From Tepidanaerobacter acetatoxydans_A (GTDB lineage Bacteria; Bacillota; Thermosediminibacteria; Thermosediminibacterales; Tepidanaerobacteraceae), in NCBI GenBank assembly GCA_022840405.1, contig JALHJR010000007.1, forward strand, positions 1-64,000: DNA of 64,000 nucleotides. The letters run 5' to 3'. Positions 55,611 through 64,000 of this stretch are shown piece after piece (positions within the stretch are counted from its first letter, which is position 1; every line of letters begins with the position of its first letter). The translations under genes were made by a program, and so were the position numbers. The notes beneath the pieces were generated by a model. That model was not told the DNA's origin. It did no database searches and worked only from the letters and a program-made list of their open reading frames with translations.

Positions 55611-57820
55611 TTTTCTATTCTCCGTTTAATAGCATTATTCCATATTTCAGCTATTCTCTCTGTTGATACTTCTATCTTGCCAACAACTTGCTCTTTTTGT
55701 TTCACTTGTATGTTTAAACCACCGGATTTTACAAATCCCAGCACACTTGTTTTGACACCGATTTCTTTGGCAAGCTTATTTAAGACAGAAAGATTTTCTT
55801 CTGGTAAACTTAATATTATTCTAGATTGACCTTCTCCAAAGAGCAGCGTATCCGGTCTTAAATCGGTTTCAATCTCTCCGGAAAAGCCGAGATTCCCTGC
55901 TATGCAGCATTCGGCCAATGCAACAGCCAAACCGCCTTGAACAACATCATGGGCAGAATTGACAAGCCCTAATTCAATGGCTTTTAAACAACAGGTTTGC
56001 ACTTTCTTCTCTAATTCAATATCAAGCCTGGGTGCAGGACCTGCAGTAATGTTTAATACTTCCTGCAAATAAGTAGATCCTCCTAATTCATCAGTATTCT
56101 CACCAAGAAGGACTACCAAATCACCCTGTTTCTTAAAATTCATCGTGCAATGTTTATTTACATCATCTAAAACTCCCACCATTCCTACTATTGGTGTGGG
56201 ATATACGGCACTGAACTTTCCTTCATTATAAAAGCTGACATTACCGCTTATAACTGGAATATTCAACTTCTTGGAAACTTCTGATATGCCATCGACACAT
56301 TTTTCAAATTGGTAATAAACCTCTGGTTTTTCAGGATTGCCAAAGTTGAGACCATCAGTAAGCGCTAAGGGTTTTGCACCGCTTACCACCAGATTTCTGG
56401 CAGCTTCTGCTACTATCTGTTTACCTCCCTCATATGGGTCAAGGTAGCAATAATAACCGTTACCGTCAACGGAAATTGCAATTCCCTTTTTTGTCCCTTT
56501 TATTCTAATAACTGCAGCATCTGACCCTGGTGCAACTACGGTATTTGTACCTATAGTCTGGTCAAATTGGCGGTATACTATGGCTTTGCTGGCAATATTA
56601 GGTGAATCAAGCAGTTTAAACAATACTTCATTTAAATCATCAGTTACCGGGATTTTCGAAAAATCAATTTGAAGTTTATCCATATATACCGGCCTTTTAC
56701 TTTCTCGTTTGATAATAGGTACACCTTCAGCCAGTGATGCGGCCGGGACTTCACCTACAACCTTCCCGTTTTCTAATATTCTCAGCATTCCATCATCGGT
56801 AACCGTTCCAAATTTTACAGCATCTAAATCCCATTTTTTAAAGATTTTCTTTACATCATCCTCATGGCCTTTCTCCACAATTACCAACATTCGTTCCTGA
56901 GATTCAGATATCATAATTTCATGGGGTTTCATATCCTTATCTCTTTGAGGAACCAAAGCAACATCGAGTTCTATTCCGCTTCCTGCTCGGGCAGCAGTTT
57001 CGCATGTAGAGGAAACTACTCCTGCGGCTCCCATGTCCTGAACACCGACTACCCAGTCATGCTGCAGCAGTTCAAGGCAGGCTTCCATCAGTTGTTTTTC
57101 CTTAAACGGGTCACCAACTTGCATCGGAGAACCCTGATCCGGATTGTCATCCGAGAGCTCACCCGATGCAAAACTTGCTCCGTGCATGCCATCACGTCCT
57201 GTAGCAGCACCAACCACCATTACAGAATTGCCTACTCCTGCTGCTTTTCCACGAACAATCTTGTCATGTTTAATTATTCCAACACACATGGCATTAACCA
57301 AGGGATTCTCTTTATATGAATCGTCAAAGTAGACCTCACCGCCGACCGTTGGAATACCCATAGCATTTCCGTAATCGCCAATTCCAGCAACTGCTTCTTC
57401 AAATAAATACTGTGTCCGATCATCACAAAGGCATCCAAAGCGAAGAGAATTTAAGAGAGCAATCGGTCTTGCACCCATAGTAAAAATATCCCGAATCATA
57501 CCTCCTGCACCTGTAGCTGCTCCCTGATAAGGGTCAACCGCTGAAGGATGATTGTGGCTTTCAACCTTCATAGCAACTGCTAAATTATCTCCAATGTCAA
57601 CTATTCCGGCATTTTCACCAGGGCCTTGCAGCACCTGCGGACCTTGAGTCGGAAACCGCTTCAATACAGGCTTTGAATTCTTATAACTACAGTGTTCTGA
57701 CCACATAACACTGTAAAGACTCAATTCCAAATAATTAGGTTCCCTGCCCAGAATTTTTAATATTTCGTCAAATTCTAAATCAGTCAAGCCTAATTTCTTA
57801 GCTTCTTCTCGAGCAGTCAT
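55607..57820 (-). CDS. purL: FGAM synthase subunit PurL
   Basis: A 737-residue small-type PurL that works with PurQ and PurS. Motifs are SVMWSEHCSYKNSK, VAMKVESHNHPSAVDPYQGAATG's ATP-site pattern, VVGAATGRDGMHGASFAS and VVQGGLAVALAE. It overlaps purF by 4 nt and purQ by 23 nt. It normally receives ammonia through PurQ, whose catalytic Cys is missing here. Confidence 0.98.
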   Translation of the reverse strand: MTAREEAKKLGLTDLEFDEILKILGREPNYLELSLYSVMWSEHCSYKNSKPVLKRFPTQGPQVLQGPGENAGIVDIGDNLAVAMKVESHNHPSAVDPYQGAATGAGGMIRDIFTMGARPIALLNSLRFGCLCDDRTQYLFEEAVAGIGDYGNAMGIPTVGGEVYFDDSYKENPLVNAMCVGIIKHDKIVRGKAAGVGNSVMVVGAATGRDGMHGASFASGELSDDNPDQGSPMQVGDPFKEKQLMEACLELLQHDWVVGVQDMGAAGVVSSTCETAARAGSGIELDVALVPQRDKDMKPHEIMISESQERMLVIVEKGHEDDVKKIFKKWDLDAVKFGTVTDDGMLRILENGKVVGEVPAASLAEGVPIIKRESKRPVYMDKLQIDFSKIPVTDDLNEVLFKLLDSPNIASKAIVYRQFDQTIGTNTVVAPGSDAAVIRIKGTKKGIAISVDGNGYYCYLDPYEGGKQIVAEAARNLVVSGAKPLALTDGLNFGNPEKPEVYYQFEKCVDGISEVSKKLNIPVISGNVSFYNEGKFSAVYPTPIVGMVGVLDDVNKHCTMNFKKQGDLVVLLGENTDELGGSTYLQEVLNITAGPAPRLDIELEKKVQTCCLKAIELGLVNSAHDVVQGGLAVALAECCIAGNLGFSGEIETDLRPDTLLFGEGQSRIILSLPEENLSVLNKLAKEIGVKTSVLGFVKSGGLNIQVKQKEQVVGKIEVSTERIAEIWNNAIKRRIEK

Positions 57821-58523
57821 GGATTTTACCTCCTTCTACATACTGCAGAATAGACTGAAACATTCTTATTCCATCGGTGTTACCGAGAATTTCTTCGGCA
57901 CATCTTTCCGGATGAGGCATCAGACCCAATATATTACCTTCTTGGTTTGCTATAGCTGCTATGTTTTCCATTGAACCCAAAGGATTCGACGCCTCCGCTG
58001 CGTTTCCGTTTATATCACAGTACGTCAAAACTATTTTATTTTGTGTCTTTAGTTGTTCCATTGTCTTTTTATCAGCATAATAGTTGCCGTATTTGCATGC
58101 AACAGTCAAGCGAATTACTTCGCCGTTTTTGTAAAGATTAGTAAAAGGAGTAGCATTATTTTCTACCCGAACAAAAACATCATCAGAATAGAATTTCAGG
58201 TCTTTATTTATCAGCATTGTTCCGGGCAAAAGGCCAGCTTCTAATAATATTTGAAATCCATTGCCTATACCCAATATGTATTTTCCGGCATTAGCAGCAT
58301 CTATTACGGATTTAATGACTTTTGAACGAGCTGCCAGAGCTCCCGGGCGCAGATAATCACCATGAGATGCTCCGCCTGGAAGAATGATGAAATCAAAGTC
58401 TTGAGCGGCAAAAGTTTCTTTGTGAAAAATTGTATTTACGGGTTGGCCTAAAATATTTTTACAAATATGATAACAATCACCATCGCCACCACTTCCGGCA
58501 AACTGTATCACCGCACAATTCAT
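57798..58523 (-). CDS. purQ: FGAM synthase glutaminase subunit PurQ, catalytic Cys replaced by Gly
   Basis: A 241-residue class I glutamine amidotransferase-like protein. FDFIILPGGASHGDYLRPGA, ILGIGNGFQILLEAG and LMPHPERCAEE identify PurQ. In the nucleophile elbow the family has GVCNGFQ; here it is GIGNGFQ, with Gly87 encoded by GGC at 58263-58265, one base from TGC. The His and Glu of the triad (HPE) remain. The family VAHGEGN segment reads VACKYGN, and the N-terminal GSN is GSGGDGD. Other Cys residues exist, but not at the active position. ATG at 58523 follows GGAGG. Confidence 0.93.
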   Translation of the reverse strand: MNCAVIQFAGSGGDGDCYHICKNILGQPVNTIFHKETFAAQDFDFIILPGGASHGDYLRPGALAARSKVIKSVIDAANAGKYILGIGNGFQILLEAGLLPGTMLINKDLKFYSDDVFVRVENNATPFTNLYKNGEVIRLTVACKYGNYYADKKTMEQLKTQNKIVLTYCDINGNAAEASNPLGSMENIAAIANQEGNILGLMPHPERCAEEILGNTDGIRMFQSILQYVEGGKIHDCSRRS

Positions 58524-58525
58524 GT

Positions 58526-58780
58526 TCAAGCCTCCATTATTTCAAATTTGTAATCTTCAACCACAGGATTTACTAAAACTTTTTCACATAATTCCTTCAT
58601 TATTTCCTTTGCTTTAGCCGCATCACAAGCATTAATTCTTACCTCATAATACTTGCCCGTTTGTATATCTTGAACATCCTTAAATCCAATATTTGAAATG
58701 GTTGCTTTTATTGCACTGCCTTGTGGATCCAGCACTCCAGTCTTAGGAAAAGTAAATACTCTTGCCAAAAACATACGCAT
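58526..58780 (-). CDS. purS: FGAM synthase subunit PurS
   Basis: An 84-residue small subunit that bridges PurL and PurQ. VFTFPKTGVLDPQGSAIKATI, GFKDVQDIQTGKYYEV and the tail LVNPVVEDYKFEI are family signatures. It is the first gene of the operon, with AAGGAG upstream; its stop codon overlaps the purQ ribosome site. Confidence 0.96.
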   Translation of the reverse strand: MRMFLARVFTFPKTGVLDPQGSAIKATISNIGFKDVQDIQTGKYYEVRINACDAAKAKEIMKELCEKVLVNPVVEDYKFEIMEA

Positions 58781-58896
58781 AACTCTCCTTTTATCATTTT
58801 ATTTGTATTTTGCAAAAGACAATACCATTGGTTTTTTCGGTGTTCTCTGTTACAGTATTGTAAAACTTTGCAGTATTATTGAATTTTGATAATTAC

Positions 58897-58943
58897 ATAT
58901 TAACATAGGCCACTTTATTTAGCAATACTTTTTACGAACATTT
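58897..58943 (-). promoter_or_regulatory. purine operon promoter with a PurBox-like half site
   Basis: On the minus strand TTGCTA (58920-58925) and TAATAT (58897-58902) are 17 nt apart, about 115 nt before purS. Just upstream, the plus strand reads TTTTTACGAACATTT (58929-58943), close to the Bacillus PurR PurBox (core CCGAAC), but I see no second inverted copy. The gene-free leader shows no purine riboswitch core. Confidence 0.5.
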
Positions 58944-59006
58944 TTATAAATATTTATAATATCGTGCGGTTTTATGTCGGATTAGATTGGGTAGCCCGCC
59001 GGAATA

Positions 59007-60170
59007 TTAGAGTTTATTTAAAAAAACTCTTATCCTTTTTACTGCCTCTTCCAGGTTTTCCATCGAAGTAGCATAAGCCATCCTCACAAAACCTTGACCG
59101 TTTTCGCCGAATGAACTGCCAGGAATAACTGCAACTTTGCCTTCCCATAAAAGTTTTTGGGCAAATTCCTCTGAAGAAAGACCGGTTTTTTTAATTGAAG
59201 GAAATACATAAAATGCTCCTTTTGGTTCAAAACAATCAAGCCCCATACTGCTCAGGCTTTCATATAAAAATTTTCTTCTTTTATCATATTCCGTTCGCAT
59301 ATTCACAATATCTGCATCACCGTTTCTCAAAGCCTCTAATGCAGCATACTGGCCCATGGTTGCTGCGCAGGTTACATTGTACTGATGAACCTTCAGCATT
59401 TCCTTAGTCAGACCCTCCGGTGCTGCAATATATCCCAACCTCCATCCCGTCATAGCATAGGATTTAGAAAATCCGTTTATAGTAACCGTCCTCTCCCACA
59501 TATCGGGAATCCCAGCAAAAGCCGTATGATTCACGCCATAAGTAAGTTCTGAATAAATTTCATCTGCAGCCACAATTAAATCATGTTTCTTTATAATCGG
59601 AGCTAACTCTTCCAATGCTTCTTTAGTCATTACTGCTCCGGTAGGATTGTTCGGATATGGCAGAATTAACAATTTTGTTCTGTCGGTAATATACCTTTCC
59701 AGTATATCGGCTCTTAGCACAAAATCATCTTCTTGATATGTAGGCACATAAACCGGTTTACCTCCGGCTAAAATAGTACAAGGCTTATAAGCCACAAAAG
59801 AAGGCTGGGGGATTAATACTTCATCACCGGATTCTACCAATGTTCTTATAACAACATCGATGGCTTGACTTGCTCCTATGGTAACAATAATTTCCGTCTC
59901 GGGGTTATAGCCTATTTTGTATCGATTTTCTAAGTACTTTGATATTTCTTGTCTGAGTTCAAGCAAACCTGCATTAGGGGTATAGAAGGTATGACCCTGT
60001 TTAAGAGCCTCAACAGCAGCTTGATTTATATGAGCTGGTGTTGTAAAATCAGGTTCACCAATACATAGAGAAACTGCCCCTTCAACTTCATTTACCATAT
60101 TAAAAAAATAACGTATTGTTGAAATCTCAATATCCTTTGCCCGCTGTGTTACATATTTCTGATAGTCCAA
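59007..60170 (-). CDS. PLP-dependent class I/II aminotransferase (aspartate/aromatic type)
   Basis: A 387-residue fold-type I aminotransferase. The PLP lysine lies in NGFSKSYAMTGWRLGY. ILPYPNNPTGAV and AADEIYSEL are the cofactor-contact motifs, and RMAYATS near the C-terminus supplies the substrate Arg. It resembles PatA and aspartate aminotransferases; the substrate cannot be fixed from sequence. The start is TTG behind GGGAGGAG. Confidence 0.93.
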   Translation of the reverse strand: MDYQKYVTQRAKDIEISTIRYFFNMVNEVEGAVSLCIGEPDFTTPAHINQAAVEALKQGHTFYTPNAGLLELRQEISKYLENRYKIGYNPETEIIVTIGASQAIDVVIRTLVESGDEVLIPQPSFVAYKPCTILAGGKPVYVPTYQEDDFVLRADILERYITDRTKLLILPYPNNPTGAVMTKEALEELAPIIKKHDLIVAADEIYSELTYGVNHTAFAGIPDMWERTVTINGFSKSYAMTGWRLGYIAAPEGLTKEMLKVHQYNVTCAATMGQYAALEALRNGDADIVNMRTEYDKRRKFLYESLSSMGLDCFEPKGAFYVFPSIKKTGLSSEEFAQKLLWEGKVAVIPGSSFGENGQGFVRMAYATSMENLEEAVKRIRVFLNKL

Positions 60171-60317
60171 AAAATCTCCTCCCTTAAATTAATTGATTTT
60201 TTAATTATGATTATATCTTCAAATGATTTCTTCGGCAAGATATTATATTATTGTAAAGAAGGAACTCTTGATAAAAAAAGAGAAGTTATAAGAAATAACA
60301 AAAGCCGGAGGTAAGTC

Positions 60318-61163
60318 ATGGAACTGCAAGCCGAAATTATTAAAATTATTCAGTCCTTTAGCAATCCCATCCTTGATGCCTTTTTTATTGCAGTCACGAA
60401 TCTGGGAAGCAGTTTATTCTATTATCTTATGATTCCTGTATTTTACTGGAATATTAATAAAAAAATCGGTATAACCTTAATTACATCGCTGCTATTTTCA
60501 ATGTACATTAATGTATCATTAAAAGAAGTTGTCACTCTTGTAAGGCCAATAGGATACCCGGGTATAAGAAGTTTATTCGTAATCTCTGCCGGAGGCTTTT
60601 CTTTCCCCAGCGGACACGCTCAAGGAACATCCACATTTTGGGGAGTTATTATGAAATGCTACCACCGCCAATGGATCTATATACTTGGAACTGCGGTTAT
60701 TTTTCTGGTCAGCTTTTCAAGACTGTATCTTGGCGTTCACTGGCCTTTAGATGTTTTAACAGGCATAATTTTGGGCTTATCCATATCTTCCGTTTTCGTG
60801 TGGATATCAAGAATATGTAAGCCCATACCGCTGATTTACAATACAGCACTTTCCTTAATTGTGCCAATTATACTGGTTTGTTTATTCCCTTATGAAGATA
60901 ATTTTATTTACACAGGAATGCTATCGGGTAGCTGGTTAGGATATGTTTGGGAAAATTACTTTATAGGTTTTGAGCCAAAATGTAAAACCAGGATTAGAAC
61001 ATTGATAAAATACCTGATAGGTATTATTGGTTTTTTATTGATATATGAGGGTTTAAAGTTGATTTTGCCACCATATAATTTTTATCGTATGCTAAGATAT
61101 TTCAGTATTGGATTATGGTTAACATTTGGAGCACCTATTTTCTTTTACCGACTTGGCCTTTAA
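60318..61163 (+). CDS. PAP2-family phosphatase (membrane)
   Basis: A 281-residue membrane protein with about eight hydrophobic segments. All three PAP2 motifs are visible: KEVVTLVRP, FPSGHAQG and SRLYLGVHWPLD. Family members dephosphorylate lipid phosphates or pyrophosphates, for example undecaprenyl pyrophosphate. GGAGGT lies 7 nt before the ATG. Monocistronic. Confidence 0.92.
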   Translation: MELQAEIIKIIQSFSNPILDAFFIAVTNLGSSLFYYLMIPVFYWNINKKIGITLITSLLFSMYINVSLKEVVTLVRPIGYPGIRSLFVISAGGFSFPSGHAQGTSTFWGVIMKCYHRQWIYILGTAVIFLVSFSRLYLGVHWPLDVLTGIILGLSISSVFVWISRICKPIPLIYNTALSLIVPIILVCLFPYEDNFIYTGMLSGSWLGYVWENYFIGFEPKCKTRIRTLIKYLIGIIGFLLIYEGLKLILPPYNFYRMLRYFSIGLWLTFGAPIFFYRLGL

Positions 61164-61313
61164 GAACCGTCTAAATAATAAAAGAGTTCATTTAATAGGC
61201 TCTCATTTTCGAAACTTCTTTTAATTCCCTTTTTAACTTCAGTCTCCAACTTTCTAATTCTGATAATATCTACCAATAGCTTATCTTATTAAAGATTAGT
61301 TTTCAAGCTTAGT

Positions 61314-61351
61314 AAACTCAAAAATCGGGGAAAGCCCCGATTTTTGAGTTT
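61314..61351 (-). terminator. terminator after sspI
   Basis: A perfect 17-bp stem with GC core ATCGGGG/CCCCGAT and a 4-nt AAAG loop. It lies 1 nt past the sspI stop and also downstream of the convergent PAP2 gene. Confidence 0.9.
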
Positions 61352-61352
61352 A

Positions 61353-61577
61353 CTACATCTCAGTGGTTTGTATGCCTTGCATTATTTTATCCATCATGGT
61401 GTTTTTCTCAGTTGCATTGGATTTGTCCCATACAAGCTCAAAAAGGATTCCCATCCCGGGCAGTGCCTCTTCCTCTCTTGTATCAATGGTTTCTTGGATA
61501 TAGCCTTCAATCTCCTCCCGACTACTTCCGGAAAGATTGTGAATTACAAGATTTCTGATATCCAAAGCTGGTCCCAC
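61353..61577 (-). CDS. sspI: small acid-soluble spore protein SspI
   Basis: A 74-residue spore protein. LDIRNLVIHNLSG, the acidic middle and LPGMGILFELVWDKSN match Bacillus SspI in order and size. The start GTG lies 9 nt after GGAAGG. In Bacillus the gene is expressed in the forespore. Confidence 0.92.
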   Translation of the reverse strand: MGPALDIRNLVIHNLSGSSREEIEGYIQETIDTREEEALPGMGILFELVWDKSNATEKNTMMDKIMQGIQTTEM

Positions 61578-61637
61578 TACAATCTACCTTCCTTTCATTT
61601 TAATTCTAAGTATATTAGTTCCCAAATTTATAAAAAA

Positions 61638-61665
61638 AATGACGGTTAGTACCATCATTTAAGAG
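61638..61665 (-). terminator. terminator of the beta-CASP protein gene
   Basis: On the minus strand AATGATGG pairs with CCGTCATT (one mismatch) around a 6-nt loop, followed by eight T. It lies about 120 nt past the stop codon at 61781. Confidence 0.65.
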
Positions 61666-61780
61666 TTTATTAGCTTTAACCTTGAAAAATTTATACAACT
61701 ATACCGCCAAACAGATTTTCCTCATCATCAATACATAATTCCATTACTTACTTAATATTTTTTAAGGCTTCATCTTACTT

Positions 61781-64000
61781 TTATTTAATTTCCAGAATTA
61801 ATCCTGTCATATCTAAAAACTGTTTTTTAATTTCTTGTTTTATTAAGTCATCTACATCTTGAGCCGACACCACTTGTACAGACATTTTATCAAGAAATAC
61901 ACTCGGATTTCTCTTTGCTTTAATACCTTTTTCATTTATGAGGCGTTTTGTAATATTAATTATTTCTATTTGGTTGCAGGAGTCGCTTACGGTTATTGAA
62001 TATCCGGTTTCTCTTTCCAACTCTTTAATTATATTACTATATTTTTCACCAATGGGTTTTGATATAAATGAAAGTTCGATGTATTTCACACCATTACTTG
62101 TTACTTTTATGCTTTTTTTATAAGGCCGGTGTGGTTGTGCATAAAATTTTTCATCTATATGCCTTAGAGCCTCATTTTGCTCCATCTGGTTTATATTTGT
62201 GCCAGCAAGTATATTAGGATTGGTTTCATCTTCTTCATTTACTGCTAAGTATAAGCCTGTTATTTCCTTAAATTTATAAGACAGCATTTTGCCATCAGGC
62301 AATTCGCCTTCTGCAAGAACTTTTACTTTGCCGGAGTGAGGCATATACGATATTTTATTTATTGTTACATCTGCAGGAAATAAATTATAAACAACCTCAT
62401 CAATGGCAGATTTGTTTACATTTTCATTTATTTCAACACGCCAGCCCGTATGCACCTCAAATTCTTTAATCTTGCTGTAATACTTTATCTTGGCAATATC
62501 CGGAAAGTTAAAATATAGTAATGCGATTTTATCATCAAATCTTGCACCTTTTTTATATAGACCTGATTCGTAGCCGAAAAACTCATCTGCCAATTGCAGC
62601 ATTTCATTGACTTCCATCACTTTAGGCTCGCTCAGCTTCTCTATTTCGCTTTCCTTTACAGCATGATATAGAAACATACGACGTGGGTTCGGTTCAAAGT
62701 ACGGAGAGTTGTTTAATATTTCCTTTACTTCTAATACGTCCTGCTCATACCCCCAAATTTCCATAAGTTCTTCTGCGGAAAGAGCAGTTTCTGTGCCTAA
62801 ATTGTCTTTTACAAATTCCCATAATTCTTTTATACTTTCCTGATTTAGCGGTTCATTACGTTTCATATTAGGGCATTTCGCTATACGTCTTTGTTTTCGA
62901 GGCTTTTTTATATTTATTTCATATTGTTCTCCGTTCCGGGGTGCATATATAAATCCGTTAATATCCTTTTGCATTTCCCTGCCAAGACTGTTTATGGCTT
63001 CGGGATTGCCGTGGACTAAAAATATCCTCCGCGGGTATAAGTTATTAGCAATATTTAATATTTCCATCTTATCGGCATGAGCTGAAAGACCAAACTTGCC
63101 TACACGGCATTTTACACTAATCTCTCGCTCTCCTAATTTAATGGTTCTGTCCTGCTTTTTATCAGCATCATCATCTGTTTCAATGATTTTTAACAAATCT
63201 CTTCCCGGTGATTCTTCATCCTGATACCCGGTTACGGCAATTAAATTGTTTTCATTAGTTGCTAAACCTTGGGCATACATTTGACTAGGTCCGCCGGTTA
63301 ACATACCTGAACTGGCAATAATAACACATGGATTTTTTGATTCTAAAATTTCTTTACGAAATTCAGGTTTGTCCACAGGAGATACATTGTCATCATAGAA
63401 GATATCCACTCCTCTAAACACTTTTTTTGCTAAATTTAATCTTAAATAATTTGGGTTAAGCTTATAAATCCGACAAATATCCTTGACCATACCATCGACG
63501 TAAATTGGACACGAAAGCAACTGCCCTCTGTTCATAGCTTTTTTTAATATCAGAATCACTTCCTGTGCCCTTCCCAATGCAAAAGCAGGAACTAAAACCT
63601 TTCCTCCGTTGATTATCACTTCATTTATAGATTCAATAAGTCTTTGTTCTTCTACTTGGCGGTTAGCATGAAGCTTGTCTCCGTATGTAGATTCAAAAAT
63701 AGCCACATCAGGCCTAAGTTTAGGAACGGTGGCCCCTTCTATTGTATTTTGCTTAAATCCCGAAATATCTCCCGAGTAAAACAAACTGCCTTCAGAACCA
63801 ACCATATAAATAGACGCCGCACCTGCTATATGGCCTGCACTGTAAAAGGTAGCAGTAATATTACTGTCACTAAACAATTTAAAGCTAAAATTTGGTGAAA
63901 AACAAACGGTCCTACCCAGCATTTCCTGTACATGATTTTCTGCATATATGGGAATTTCTGGTTCTCTTTCCATTATTTTTAGACTATCATATAAAAGAAC
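61781..64000 (-). CDS. MBL-fold/beta-CASP RNA hydrolase with long C-terminal extension, partial
   Basis: The 5' end is off the right edge; 739 residues remain, and the frame is open to 64000 upstream of the ATG at 63973. The visible part has SAGHIAGAASIYM, FYSGDISG and IFESTYGD of the metallo-beta-lactamase fold, KVLVPAFALGRAQEV and VIIASSGMLTGGPS of the beta-CASP domain, and LSAHADKMEIL with FLVHGNPEA of the RMMBL RNA-specificity domain. The HxHxDH zinc motif lies outside. About 370 residues follow that are not part of the usual enzyme; the last 200 contain a repeated unit ending ITGLYLAV and MTGLILEI. Likely an RNase; the extension's role is unknown. Confidence 0.88.
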   Translation of the reverse strand, partial: VLLYDSLKIMEREPEIPIYAENHVQEMLGRTVCFSPNFSFKLFSDSNITATFYSAGHIAGAASIYMVGSEGSLFYSGDISGFKQNTIEGATVPKLRPDVAIFESTYGDKLHANRQVEEQRLIESINEVIINGGKVLVPAFALGRAQEVILILKKAMNRGQLLSCPIYVDGMVKDICRIYKLNPNYLRLNLAKKVFRGVDIFYDDNVSPVDKPEFRKEILESKNPCVIIASSGMLTGGPSQMYAQGLATNENNLIAVTGYQDEESPGRDLLKIIETDDDADKKQDRTIKLGEREISVKCRVGKFGLSAHADKMEILNIANNLYPRRIFLVHGNPEAINSLGREMQKDINGFIYAPRNGEQYEINIKKPRKQRRIAKCPNMKRNEPLNQESIKELWEFVKDNLGTETALSAEELMEIWGYEQDVLEVKEILNNSPYFEPNPRRMFLYHAVKESEIEKLSEPKVMEVNEMLQLADEFFGYESGLYKKGARFDDKIALLYFNFPDIAKIKYYSKIKEFEVHTGWRVEINENVNKSAIDEVVYNLFPADVTINKISYMPHSGKVKVLAEGELPDGKMLSYKFKEITGLYLAVNEEDETNPNILAGTNINQMEQNEALRHIDEKFYAQPHRPYKKSIKVTSNGVKYIELSFISKPIGEKYSNIIKELERETGYSITVSDSCNQIEIINITKRLINEKGIKAKRNPSVFLDKMSVQVVSAQDVDDLIKQEIKKQFLDMTGLILEIK

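Noticed and set aside
58781..59006. Purine riboswitch before purS
   Set aside because: The leader lacks the conserved purine aptamer core on the minus strand.
1..64000. CRISPR arrays, insertion sequences or integrated elements
   Set aside because: No regularly spaced repeats, transposases, integrases or terminal repeats were seen; the window reads as core chromosome.

Overview
The window looks like a chromosomal segment from a low-GC, Gram-positive, endospore-forming anaerobe of class Clostridia, probably a thermophilic lineage near Thermoanaerobacterales/Thermosediminibacterales. Evidence: sporulation and germination genes (gpr, spoIIP, yqfC, yqfD, sspI, a Spo0E-like gene), a SCIFF-type radical SAM maturase, rubrerythrin and hemerythrin-like proteins, a pyruvate phosphate dikinase, and a Firmicutes gene order (dnaG-rpoD-trmK-nif3; nfeD-floA-yqfC-yqfD-phoH-pgpH-ybeY-dgkA-recO; gpr-spoIIP-lepA-hemW-hrcA-grpE-dnaK-dnaJ-prmA-rsmE-mtaB-rpsU-yqeY). 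The genus assignment is inference; no rRNA is present. Nearly all genes lie on the minus strand.

Layout. 1-430: tRNA-Pro(CGG) and a 53-residue Spo0E-like gene with its own terminator. 0.6-3.4 kb: orphan scfB, a bacteriohemerythrin and RNase P RNA with promoter and terminator. 3.4-9.5 kb: RNase H, a zinc-ribbon coiled-coil protein, nif3, trmK, rpoD, dnaG. 9.6-14.9 kb: dgt, then ccpN, the PPDK regulatory protein gene and ppdK, a pyruvate/PEP control module. 15-26 kb: recO, a DUF3048 lipoprotein, dgkA, ybeY, pgpH, phoH, yqfD, yqfC, a short membrane-anchored protein, floA, nfeD, yqeY, rpsU. 26-36 kb: hit, mtaB, rsmE, prmA and a heat-shock operon (hrcA, group III archaeal-type chaperonin, grpE, dnaK, dnaJ) behind a perfect CIRCE operator. 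36-45.8 kb: hemW, lepA, a DUF3679-position protein, spoIIP, gpr, a holin-4-like protein, rpsT (plus strand), holA, comEC. 45.9-49.5 kb: cobalamin riboswitch with terminator in front of cobT, a zinc-ribbon protein, dapB, rubrerythrin. 49.6-58.8 kb: the de novo purine operon purS-Q-L-F-M-N-H-D. 59-64 kb: an aminotransferase, a PAP2 phosphatase, sspI and a beta-CASP RNase-like protein that runs off the right edge.

Most notable observations: (1) PurQ carries Gly where class I glutaminases have the catalytic Cys, so glutamine hydrolysis for FGAM synthetase is doubtful. (2) Three genes (ccpN, gpr, purM) have intact conserved N-termini but no ATG/GTG/TTG; each has an ATA codon 9-10 nt after a good Shine-Dalgarno sequence, suggesting AUA initiation. 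(3) The heat-shock operon encodes an archaeal-like chaperonin in a bacterium. (4) The SCIFF maturase has no SCIFF peptide gene beside it. (5) The last gene carries a long C-terminal extension with an internal repeat.
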